From positions 1 to 17,867 of the forward strand of contig DDXB01000042.1 of the NCBI GenBank assembly GCA_002347405.1: DNA of 17,867 nucleotides, written 5' to 3'. Of the stretch, positions 11,549 to 17,867 are shown in pieces. Numbering within the stretch: the stretch's first letter is position 1; every line of letters starts with the position of its first letter. This stretch comes from Rhodocyclaceae bacterium UBA2271. GTDB taxonomy: Bacteria > Pseudomonadota > Gammaproteobacteria > Burkholderiales > Rhodocyclaceae. Below the pieces are notes generated by a model that worked only from the letters and a program-made list of their open reading frames with translations, ran no database searches and was not told where the DNA came from. The position numbers and the translations under genes are program-made.

Positions 11549-14106
11549 ACATGGATCGTCGCGGGTTTATCAAGGCCAATGCCGTTGCCGCCACCGCGGC
11601 CGCGGCGGGTATTTCGCTTCCCCTGACCGCTGCTGCGGCAAAAAAGGAGGCGGCTGGCGCCAACCCGACAGTCGTCCGCTGGGACAAGGCGGCGTGCCGC
11701 TTCTGTGGCACCGGTTGCTCCGTGCTGGTCGGCACCCAGGAAGGCCGCGTCGTCGCGACGCAGGGCGATCCGGATTCGCCGGTCAACCGCGGCCTCAACT
11801 GCATCAAGGGCTATTTCCTGTCCAAGATCATGTATGGCGCCGACCGCCTGAAAAAACCGCTCCTGCGCAAAAAAGGCGGCCAATACGACAAGAACGGCAG
11901 CTTCGTCGAGGTCTCATGGGACGAGGCCTTCGACATCATGGCCAAGAAGTGGAAAGAGGCACTGAAGAGTGACGGCCCGGCCGGCGTCGGCATGTTCGGC
12001 TCCGGACAATGGACCATCTGGGAAGGCTACGCGGCTGCCAAATTGTGGAAGGCCGGGTTCCGCTCCAACAACCTCGATCCCAATGCCCGCCATTGCATGG
12101 CTTCCGCCGTGGCCGGTTTCATGCGCACCTTCGGCATCGACGAGCCGATGGGCTGTTACGACGACATCGAGCAAGCGGATACCTTCGTGTTGTGGGGCGC
12201 CAACATGGCCGAGATGCATCCGATCCTCTGGTCGCGCATCACCGACCGGCGGCTGACGCACGCCGATGCCAAGGTGATGGTGCTATCCACCTTCGAGCAC
12301 CGCAGCTTCGATCTGGCGGACCTGGGCATGATTTTCGTGCCGAACACCGATCTGGCGATCCTCAACTACATCTGCCACCACATCATCAGCAGCGGCAAGG
12401 TCAACAAGGAGTTCGTCAAGAAAAACGTCAACTTCAAGATGGGCGAAACCGATATCGGCTTCGGCCTGCGTCCGGCCCATGCCCTGGAAAAGAATGCCAC
12501 CAACAACGGCTACCCGGGCGCCGACGGCAAACCCAAGGGGAACACCGGAGCAGCCAAGGACTCCACCTTCGAGGAGTTCGCCAAGTTCGTTTCGGAATAT
12601 ACGGTGGACAAGGTCGCCAAACTCACGGGCGTGCCGGCCGAAAAGCTCAAGCAACTCGCCGAGATGTACGCCAATCCCAACAAGAAGATCGTCTCTTTCT
12701 GGACCATGGGCTTCAACCAGCACACGCGCGGTACCTGGGTCAACAACATGATCTACAACGTGCATCTGCTGACCGGCAAGATCAGCGAACCGGGCAACGG
12801 CCCCTTCTCGCTGACCGGCCAGCCCTCCGCCTGCGGCACGGCACGCGAGGTCGGCACCTTCGCCCACCGCCTGCCCGCCGACATGGTGGTGACCAACCCC
12901 GCGCACCGCAAGATCACCGAAGAGCTCTGGCAATTGCCGGATGGCACGCTCTCCGACAAGATCGGTCTGCACGCCGTGGCGCAAAGCCGCGCCCTGAAGG
13001 ACGGCAAGCTCAAGTGTTACTGGACCAGCACCACCAACAACATGCAGGCCGGGCCGAACGTCAATGACGAGATCTATCCCGGCTGGCGCAACCCGGCGAC
13101 CTTCATCGTCGTTTCCGACGCCTACCCGACTGTTTCGGCCCTGGCCGCCGATTTGATTCTGCCCTCGGCCATGTGGGTCGAGAAGGAAGGCGCGTTCGGC
13201 AACGCCGAACGCCGCACCCAGTTCTGGCGCCAGCAGGTCAATGCACCGGGCGAGGCGAAGTCCGACCTCTGGCAGTACATGGAATTTTCCAAGCGCTTCA
13301 AGATGGAGGAAGTCTGGCCCGCCGAACTGCTCGCCAAGAAGCCGGAGTACAAGGGCAAGACGCTCTACGACGTTCTTTATGCCAACAAGGTCGTCAACAA
13401 GTTCCCGCTTGCCGATGTCGAGAAGGCCAACGCCCACGCCAGCGGTTTCAAGGGCTACATGAACGACGAATCCAAGGTCTACGGCTATTATGTGCAGAAG
13501 GGTTTGTTCGAGGAATATGCCCAGTTCGGTCGCGGCCACGCGCATGATCTGGCGCATTTCGATATCTATCACAGGTCGCGCGGTCTGCGCTGGCCGGTGG
13601 TCGACGGCAAGGAGACCTTGTGGCGTTTCCGTGAAGGCTATGACCCCTATGTCAAGGCCGGCGAGGGCGTGAAGTTCTATGGTCACAAGGACGGCAAGGC
13701 AGTGATTTTTGCCCTGCCCTACCAGGACCCGCCGGAAATGCCGGACAAGGAATACGATCTCTGGCTGTGCACCGGTCGCGTGCTGGAACACTGGCACACC
13801 GGCACCATGACACGACGCGTCGCCGAATTGCACCGTGCCGTGCCCGAGGCGCAGATCTTCATGCACCACGACGATGCCAAGGCGCGCGGATTCTCGCGCG
13901 GCATGGAGGTGAAGGTGGTGTCGCGGCGCGGTGAAATGGTGGCGCGCATCGAAACCCGCGGCCGCAACAAGCCGCCGCGTGGCCTGATCTTCGTCCCGTT
14001 CTTTGACGAGGCCAAGTTGATCAACAAGCTGACGCTCGATGCCACCTGCCCGATCTCGAAAGAGACCGACTTCAAGAAGTGCGCGGTGAAGGTCGTCAAG
14101 GCCTGA
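11545..14106 (+). CDS. napA: Periplasmic nitrate reductase catalytic subunit
   Basis: NapA reduces nitrate to nitrite in the periplasm at a bis-molybdopterin-guanine-dinucleotide molybdenum centre. The 853-aa product has a twin-arginine signal (DRRGFIKANAVAATAAAAG). The 4Fe-4S cysteines are C51, C54, C58 and C86, with Lys88 beside the cluster. The molybdenum ligand is Cys184 in NARHCMASAVAG. The C-terminal half keeps GFNQHTRGTWVNN, TGQPSACGTAREVGTF, PSAMWVEKEGAFGNAERRTQ and VLEHWHTGTMTRRV. Length fits the family (about 830). AAGGAG lies 8 nt before the ATG at 11545, which overlaps the napD stop. An ATG two codons later is possible. Confidence 0.98.
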   Translation: MNMDRRGFIKANAVAATAAAAGISLPLTAAAAKKEAAGANPTVVRWDKAACRFCGTGCSVLVGTQEGRVVATQGDPDSPVNRGLNCIKGYFLSKIMYGADRLKKPLLRKKGGQYDKNGSFVEVSWDEAFDIMAKKWKEALKSDGPAGVGMFGSGQWTIWEGYAAAKLWKAGFRSNNLDPNARHCMASAVAGFMRTFGIDEPMGCYDDIEQADTFVLWGANMAEMHPILWSRITDRRLTHADAKVMVLSTFEHRSFDLADLGMIFVPNTDLAILNYICHHIISSGKVNKEFVKKNVNFKMGETDIGFGLRPAHALEKNATNNGYPGADGKPKGNTGAAKDSTFEEFAKFVSEYTVDKVAKLTGVPAEKLKQLAEMYANPNKKIVSFWTMGFNQHTRGTWVNNMIYNVHLLTGKISEPGNGPFSLTGQPSACGTAREVGTFAHRLPADMVVTNPAHRKITEELWQLPDGTLSDKIGLHAVAQSRALKDGKLKCYWTSTTNNMQAGPNVNDEIYPGWRNPATFIVVSDAYPTVSALAADLILPSAMWVEKEGAFGNAERRTQFWRQQVNAPGEAKSDLWQYMEFSKRFKMEEVWPAELLAKKPEYKGKTLYDVLYANKVVNKFPLADVEKANAHASGFKGYMNDESKVYGYYVQKGLFEEYAQFGRGHAHDLAHFDIYHRSRGLRWPVVDGKETLWRFREGYDPYVKAGEGVKFYGHKDGKAVIFALPYQDPPEMPDKEYDLWLCTGRVLEHWHTGTMTRRVAELHRAVPEAQIFMHHDDAKARGFSRGMEVKVVSRRGEMVARIETRGRNKPPRGLIFVPFFDEAKLINKLTLDATCPISKETDFKKCAVKVVKA

Positions 14107-14119
14107 TGCCGGATGGACG

Positions 14120-14932
14120 ATGGTTGCATCAATGCCGGTAAAGGACTCACGTCGCCAATTTCTCGCCACCTTGTCGAAGCTGGCGGGGGTGGCGGGTGGC
14201 GCGTGTCTGTTCTCGCTGGGACTGGGGCTTTATGCACGGCAGGCCTCGGCCCTGCCGGCGCAGGCGCTCCGCCCACCGGGAGCACTGGCGGAAGATGCAT
14301 TTCTGGCCGCCTGTCTGCGTTGCGGGCTGTGCGTGCATGGTTGCCCGTACGACATGCTGAAACTTGCTTCACCCGGCACACCGGTGGCGACGGGCACGCC
14401 CTACTTCATCGCGCGCGACAAGCCCTGCGAGATGTGCGAGGACATTCCCTGCGTCGTCGCCTGTCCGTCGGGAGCGCTGGATCGGTCGCTCAAGGATATC
14501 GGCAAGGCGCGCATGGGCCTGGCGGCACTGGTCGATCAGGAAACCTGCCTCAATTTCCTCGGCCTGCGCTGCGACGTCTGCTATCGGGTCTGCCCGGTCA
14601 TCGACAAGGCGATCACGCTGGAAAAGCTTCACAACCCGCGTTCGGACCGTCACGCGCTGTTGCTGCCGACCGTTCACTCGGAGCATTGCACGGGCTGCGG
14701 CAAGTGCGAACAGGCCTGCGTGTTGCCAGAAGCCGCGATCAAGATTTATCCGGTCAAACTGGCCAAGGGCAAGCTGCCGGACCACTACCGCAAGAGCTGG
14801 GAAGAAAGGGCCGCGCATGGCGGCTCGCTGATCGGCGATCAAATCCAGATGCCGGTGCGCGGCATGGAAGGCGCCGCCGGATCAGCCGCAGTGCCGTCAC
14901 AACCCGCCCTCGATTCGACATGGAAACCTTGA
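14120..14932 (+). CDS. napG: Ferredoxin-type quinol dehydrogenase component NapG
   Basis: NapG is an exported 4Fe-4S protein that works with membrane protein NapH to pass electrons from quinol toward NapAB via NapC. The 270 aa start with a twin-arginine signal (SRRQFLATLSKLAGVAGG). Four clusters follow: C65, C68, C71, C75; C103, C106, C111, C115; C143, C151, C154, C158; and C190, C193, C196, C200. The gene begins 13 nt after napA. ATG 14120 is chosen because GGA lies a few bases upstream, though ATG 14132 would also keep the signal. Its TGA overlaps the napH start as TGATG. Confidence 0.94.
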   Translation: MVASMPVKDSRRQFLATLSKLAGVAGGACLFSLGLGLYARQASALPAQALRPPGALAEDAFLAACLRCGLCVHGCPYDMLKLASPGTPVATGTPYFIARDKPCEMCEDIPCVVACPSGALDRSLKDIGKARMGLAALVDQETCLNFLGLRCDVCYRVCPVIDKAITLEKLHNPRSDRHALLLPTVHSEHCTGCGKCEQACVLPEAAIKIYPVKLAKGKLPDHYRKSWEERAAHGGSLIGDQIQMPVRGMEGAAGSAAVPSQPALDSTWKP

Positions 14933-15822
14933 TGGAAAAGGCCAGTGCCGCCCCCGGCAACACGCCTGACGCCGTATCGCCAGCGCCGACTTTCTTCGCC
15001 CGGCTGCGCTGGGGCAAGTGGTTGCTGTTGCGGCGCCTGTCGCAGGCGGGAATTCTGGGCCTGTTCCTGCTCGGCCCCTGGTTCGGCATCTGGATCGTCA
15101 CGGGCAACCTGTCGTCCTCGATGACCCTCGGCGTCCTGCCACTGACCGACCCGCTGCTGATCATGCAGTCGCTTGCCACCGGCTTTATCCCTTATCAGGA
15201 TGCGCTGATCGGTGTCGCGATCGTCATTGCCTTCTACCTTCTGGTTGGCGGACGGGTGTTCTGCTCCTGGGTCTGCCCGGTCAATCCGGTCACCGACGCC
15301 GCTGCCGCGTTGCGGCGCAAGCTGGGCATCAAGGGCGGTCGCGCCCCGGCGGCCAGCACCCGCTACTGGCTGCTGGGCGGCCTGCTCATCACCGCCTTCC
15401 TGACCGGCAACCTGGTCTGGGAATTCGTGAACCCGGTATCCATGCTCCACCGCGGCCTGATCTTCGGCATGGGTTTCGGCTGGCTGGTGGTTCTGGGAGT
15501 TTTCATCTACGACCTGCTGGTGGCCAGTCGCGGCTGGTGCGGACACCTCTGCCCGATGGGCGCGACCTATGCGTTGCTCAACCGTACCGCCTTGCCGCGC
15601 GTATCAGCCGAGCGGCGCGCCGCCTGCGACGATTGCATGGATTGTTTCACCGTTTGCCCGGAACCACAGGTGATACGCCCCGCCCTCAAGGGTACCGACT
15701 CACCGCTCATCAAAGACCCCGAATGCACGAATTGCGGTCGCTGTATCGAAGTTTGTGCGCTCGACGTATTCCGTTTCACGACCCGTTTTTCTGCTTCGAC
15801 TCATCGGAGGACAACATCATGA
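14932..15822 (+). CDS. napH: Quinol dehydrogenase membrane component NapH
   Basis: NapH is an inner-membrane iron-sulfur protein that partners NapG in quinol oxidation. The 296 aa show four hydrophobic helices (about 38-58, 90-109, 136-153, 178-198). Two CxxxCP motifs are present (C111/C115 and C203/C207). Two C-terminal cytoplasmic 4Fe-4S motifs follow (C232, C235, C238, C242 and C265, C268, C271, C275). The start at 14932 is chosen for the TGATG overlap with napG. ATG 14920 would add four residues, and the open frame further upstream is antisense-quality shadow over napG. The stop overlaps the napB start (ATGA). Confidence 0.94.
   Translation: MEKASAAPGNTPDAVSPAPTFFARLRWGKWLLLRRLSQAGILGLFLLGPWFGIWIVTGNLSSSMTLGVLPLTDPLLIMQSLATGFIPYQDALIGVAIVIAFYLLVGGRVFCSWVCPVNPVTDAAAALRRKLGIKGGRAPAASTRYWLLGGLLITAFLTGNLVWEFVNPVSMLHRGLIFGMGFGWLVVLGVFIYDLLVASRGWCGHLCPMGATYALLNRTALPRVSAERRAACDDCMDCFTVCPEPQVIRPALKGTDSPLIKDPECTNCGRCIEVCALDVFRFTTRFSASTHRRTTS
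14971..14993 (+). repeat. 23-nt dispersed near-repeat, copy inside napH
   Basis: This stretch differs from 9141-9163 at two positions and shares the 16-mer CGCCAGCGCCGACTTT. It is translated as DAVSPAPTF in the poorly conserved N-terminus of NapH, ahead of the first membrane helix. Confidence 0.4.
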
Positions 15823-16265
15823 TCAAAAATGTATTGCGTAGCCTGCTACTGGTGGCAATCCTGGGCGCCGCCCCTGTATATGCCGCCGATGCTCCGGTGA
15901 GAGTCCAGTCCTTGCGTGGGGAAACACCCATCGACAAGACGCCCGACGCCGACATGTACCGGCAGATCAAGGACGCCAAGCCGTTGCCGCGCGATTTCGT
16001 CCAGCAGCCGCCGCTGATTCCGCACTCGATTCGCGACTACCAGGTGACCATGAACTTCAACAAGTGCATGGACTGCCACGGCTGGGCGAAGACGCGCGAA
16101 AGCGGCGCGACCAAGGTCTCGGTGACGCACTTCAAGACACGCGACGGCGTCGAATTGTCGAATATCTCGCCGCTGCGCTATTTCTGCACACAGTGCCATG
16201 TCCCGCAGGCTGACGCCCAGCCGCTGGTCGGCAACACCTTCCGGCCCGGCGTCGGCCTGCAGTGA
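15819..16265 (+). CDS. napB: Periplasmic nitrate reductase dihaem cytochrome c subunit
   Basis: NapB passes electrons from NapC to NapA in the periplasm. The 148-aa precursor has a Sec signal peptide (MIKNVLRSLLLVAILGAAPVYA, cleaved about after residue 22 or 23). The two haem-binding motifs are CMDCH (83-87) and CTQCH (123-127). His69 (PHSI) and His104 (VTHFK) are at the positions of the distal haem ligands. The mature sequence has the family's SLRGETPIDKT and LIPHSI stretches. The start at 15819 follows GGAGG (15806-15810) by 8 nt and overlaps the napH stop. The much longer open frame upstream is a shadow of napH. Confidence 0.96.
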   Translation: MIKNVLRSLLLVAILGAAPVYAADAPVRVQSLRGETPIDKTPDADMYRQIKDAKPLPRDFVQQPPLIPHSIRDYQVTMNFNKCMDCHGWAKTRESGATKVSVTHFKTRDGVELSNISPLRYFCTQCHVPQADAQPLVGNTFRPGVGLQ

Positions 16266-16275
16266 GGAACCGGAC

Positions 16276-16968
16276 ATGAGCGGATCACCTTTCAGCAAGC
16301 TCAAGGCGCTGGCCTTCAGCGGGTTCGGCATCGCCTTCGTCGCGGGCATCGTGTTCTGGGGCGGTTTCCACACCGTGCTGGAATTGACCAACACCGAGGC
16401 CTTCTGTATTTCCTGCCACGAAATGGAGAAGAACGTCTATCAGGAATACCGCAACACCATTCACTATTCCAACCGCACCGGCGTAAGGGCGACCTGCCCC
16501 GACTGCCATGTGCCGAAGGAGTGGGGGCCGAAGATCGTGCGCAAGATCCAGGCCTCGAACGAGGTGTTCCACAAGGTTCTCGGCACCATCGACACGCCCG
16601 AGAAGTTCAATGCCAAGCGGGCGGCGCTGGCACAGAACGAATGGAACCGGATGAAGAAAAACGATTCCCAGGAATGCCGCAATTGCCATCACTTCGACTA
16701 CATGGACTACGCGGAACAGGGTCGGCGTGCCTCCAGCACCCACCAGCGCGGCTGGCAGGAAGGCAAGACCTGCATCGACTGTCACAAGGGTATCGCGCAC
16801 AACATGCCGCCGGTCGACCAGTCCATCGGTGTTGGCAAGGCGGGTGCCGCCATCGACGCCAGCGCCCAGCCGGCAACGCCGGCGCAGACAGCGGCAACCG
16901 TGCCGGACGGAAGAACCGGACTGGACGCGTCTTCATTCGGGGCGTTGAAGTCGGCATCAGGCAAATAA
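16276..16968 (+). CDS. napC: NapC/NirT-family tetrahaem cytochrome c quinol dehydrogenase
   Basis: NapC oxidises membrane quinol and hands electrons to NapB. The 230-aa protein has one N-terminal membrane anchor (about 11-30). Four CxxCH sites follow: C44-H48 (CISCH), C74-H78 (CPDCH), C134-H138 (CRNCH) and C166-H170 (CIDCH). Conserved stretches are CHEMEKNVYQEYRNTIHYSNRTGVRA and CHVPKEWGPKIVRK. Beyond residue about 185 there is an Ala/Pro/Thr-rich tail of about 45 residues, longer than the usual end (about 200 aa in E. coli) and of unknown role. AGGAA lies about 7 nt before the ATG, 10 nt after napB. It is the last gene before a terminator. Confidence 0.96.
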   Translation: MSGSPFSKLKALAFSGFGIAFVAGIVFWGGFHTVLELTNTEAFCISCHEMEKNVYQEYRNTIHYSNRTGVRATCPDCHVPKEWGPKIVRKIQASNEVFHKVLGTIDTPEKFNAKRAALAQNEWNRMKKNDSQECRNCHHFDYMDYAEQGRRASSTHQRGWQEGKTCIDCHKGIAHNMPPVDQSIGVGKAGAAIDASAQPATPAQTAATVPDGRTGLDASSFGALKSASGK

Positions 16969-16995
16969 CGGCGCAAGCCCGGCCGTAGTGCAACA

Positions 16996-17039
16996 GGGGT
17001 CATCCGGCAGCCGCAAGGCCCGGATGACCCTTGCCTTTT
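16996..17039 (+). terminator. Intrinsic terminator of the nap operon
   Basis: GGGTCATCCGG (16997-17007) and CCGGATGACCC (17020-17030) form a perfect 11-bp stem with a 12-nt loop, followed by TTGCCTTTT. It starts 28 nt after napC. On the other strand the hairpin is followed by few T residues, so it mainly serves nap rather than convergent mtgA. Confidence 0.88.
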
Positions 17040-17065
17040 GGCGAAGCCTGTAAGGACGGCGGCGC

Positions 17066-17761
17066 TCAGGGCACCGCGGAATAGTGCATGCGCGCCAGGA
17101 TCAGCTGCGTGCGCCGGTCGAGATATTCGGAATTCGGGTTCTTCTCGAAGCGGCGCGGCGCCGGCAACATCACCGCCAGGCGTGCCGCCTGGACGGCGGA
17201 CAACTGGCTGGCGCTGTTGCCGAAATAGCGATTGGCGGCGGCTTCGGCGCCGAATACGCCGTCGCCCCATTCGACCACGTTGAGATAGACCTCGAGGATG
17301 CGCCGCTTGTCCCACAGCAATTCGAGCCAGACGGTGATGATCGCTTCCTGCGCCTTGCGCCAGGGTGTCTTGTCGGAAGAAAGGAACAGGTTCTTGGCAA
17401 GTTGCTGGCTGATGGTCGAACCGCCGGCCACCACCTTGCCCTTCCGCTGGTTTTTTTCGAGGGCTTTCTGGATGCCTTCCCAGTCGAAGCCTTCGTGGTC
17501 GATGAACTTGTCGTCCTCCGCCGCCACCACGGCGCGCTTCAACTGCACCGAGATTCTTTCGTAGGGCACCCAGCGCTGTTGGAGCTTGGCCTTGGGGTTC
17601 TTCTCGCGCAGCGCATCGAGACGCAGCGCCATGAAGCTGGTCTGGCCGGGATCGACATAGCGCCACCAGACCACCCAGCCGACATACCAGCCCTGCCACA
17701 GCAGCAGGGCAAGAAAAAAGAGCGCCAATATTCGCTTCAACCAGTTGGGTGCGGGTTTCAT
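17066..17761 (-). CDS. mtgA: Monofunctional biosynthetic peptidoglycan transglycosylase
   Basis: MtgA polymerises lipid II into glycan strands in the periplasm and is a GT51 enzyme without a transpeptidase domain. The 231-aa product has an N-terminal membrane anchor (about 10-32). The GT51 motifs are in order: VVAAEDDKFIDHEGFDWEGI with catalytic Glu82, GGSTISQQLAKNLFLS (113-128), RKAQEA (135-140), and KRRILEVYLNVVEWGDGVFGAEAAANRYF. Its length matches the family (about 225-240). GAGG lies close to the ATG and AGAGGA is 10 nt upstream on the minus strand. It is convergent with nap and unrelated to it in function. Confidence 0.96.
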   Translation of the reverse strand: MKPAPNWLKRILALFFLALLLWQGWYVGWVVWWRYVDPGQTSFMALRLDALREKNPKAKLQQRWVPYERISVQLKRAVVAAEDDKFIDHEGFDWEGIQKALEKNQRKGKVVAGGSTISQQLAKNLFLSSDKTPWRKAQEAIITVWLELLWDKRRILEVYLNVVEWGDGVFGAEAAANRYFGNSASQLSAVQAARLAVMLPAPRRFEKNPNSEYLDRRTQLILARMHYSAVP

Positions 17762-17803
17762 CCCCTCAGTATCCTCTTACGTGAAAAGATGCAGCGTGTG
17801 CGC

Positions 17804-17867
17804 CGGGCCAATCCCTCTCTCTCGACCTCTCTCCCAGAGGGGGAGAGGAGGCAGATAGTTTCCCTCT
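17804..17867. repeat. Intergenic hairpin repeat, right copy (cut by the window edge)
   Basis: These 64 bases match 1-64 in the same orientation with three substitutions. The sequence ends just inside the second hairpin arm (CCCTCT), so the copy is probably incomplete only because the window stops. The remaining 17762-17803 shows nothing beyond the mtgA leader. Confidence 0.8.

Noticed and set aside
12283..14169. A 628-codon open frame on the minus strand opposite napA
   Set aside because: It is the antisense shadow of napA, with low-complexity composition and no recognisable domain.
1..17867. Defence, CRISPR, phage or toxin-antitoxin system
   Set aside because: Every well-supported gene belongs to known metabolic, respiratory, transport or cell-wall families. 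No spacer array, nuclease, integrase or toxin pair was seen.

Overview
The window looks like the chromosome of a GC-rich betaproteobacterium, perhaps a facultatively anaerobic, denitrifier-like member of Rhodocyclales or a related order. This rests on gene content and codon use only. No rRNA or other taxonomic marker is present, so the placement below class is a guess. No tRNA, rRNA, CRISPR array, phage gene or transposase gene was found.

Layout. (1) 1-3057, plus strand: a B12 unit with an intergenic hairpin repeat, a promoter, a cobalamin riboswitch, a strong intrinsic terminator, then cobT, cobS and cobC (lower-loop assembly of cobalamin). (2) 3280-4377, plus: an MscS-family channel. (3) 10517 to 4374, minus: corA (a CorA channel with an MgtE-like N-terminal domain), a hemerythrin-PAS-GGDEF diguanylate cyclase, then frdABCD, a quinol:fumarate reductase of the E. 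coli type. (4) 10779-16968, plus: a complete napFDAGHBC periplasmic nitrate reductase operon. It has a near-ideal FNR-type promoter upstream and a perfect intrinsic terminator downstream. (5) 17761 to 17066, minus: mtgA. Genes within each block are tightly packed, and ATGA or TGATG overlaps occur at most frd and nap junctions.

Together the frd and nap blocks provide two anaerobic electron sinks, fumarate and nitrate, both fed from the quinol pool. A putative di-iron O2-sensing c-di-GMP synthase lies directly upstream of frdA. The B12 unit is a separate metabolic module.

The most unusual signal is a pair of about 165-bp non-coding elements with imperfect terminal inverted repeats (1541-1705 and 3116-3279). 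Each is bounded by an exact 5-bp direct repeat (ATGAT or ATGAA) that reads as a target-site duplication. Each duplication contains the start codon of the gene that follows. One copy split what was apparently an ATGA stop/start overlap between cobT and cobS, keeping both the stop and the start. The other copy separated the mscS-family gene from a good Shine-Dalgarno. The right end of both copies carries GGGGGT at ribosome-binding-site distance, so the element may replace the RBS it displaces. Other small repeats are a palindromic in-frame insert in cobT with a relative upstream of corA, a 23-nt near-repeat present three times, and a 64-bp direct repeat at the two ends of the window.
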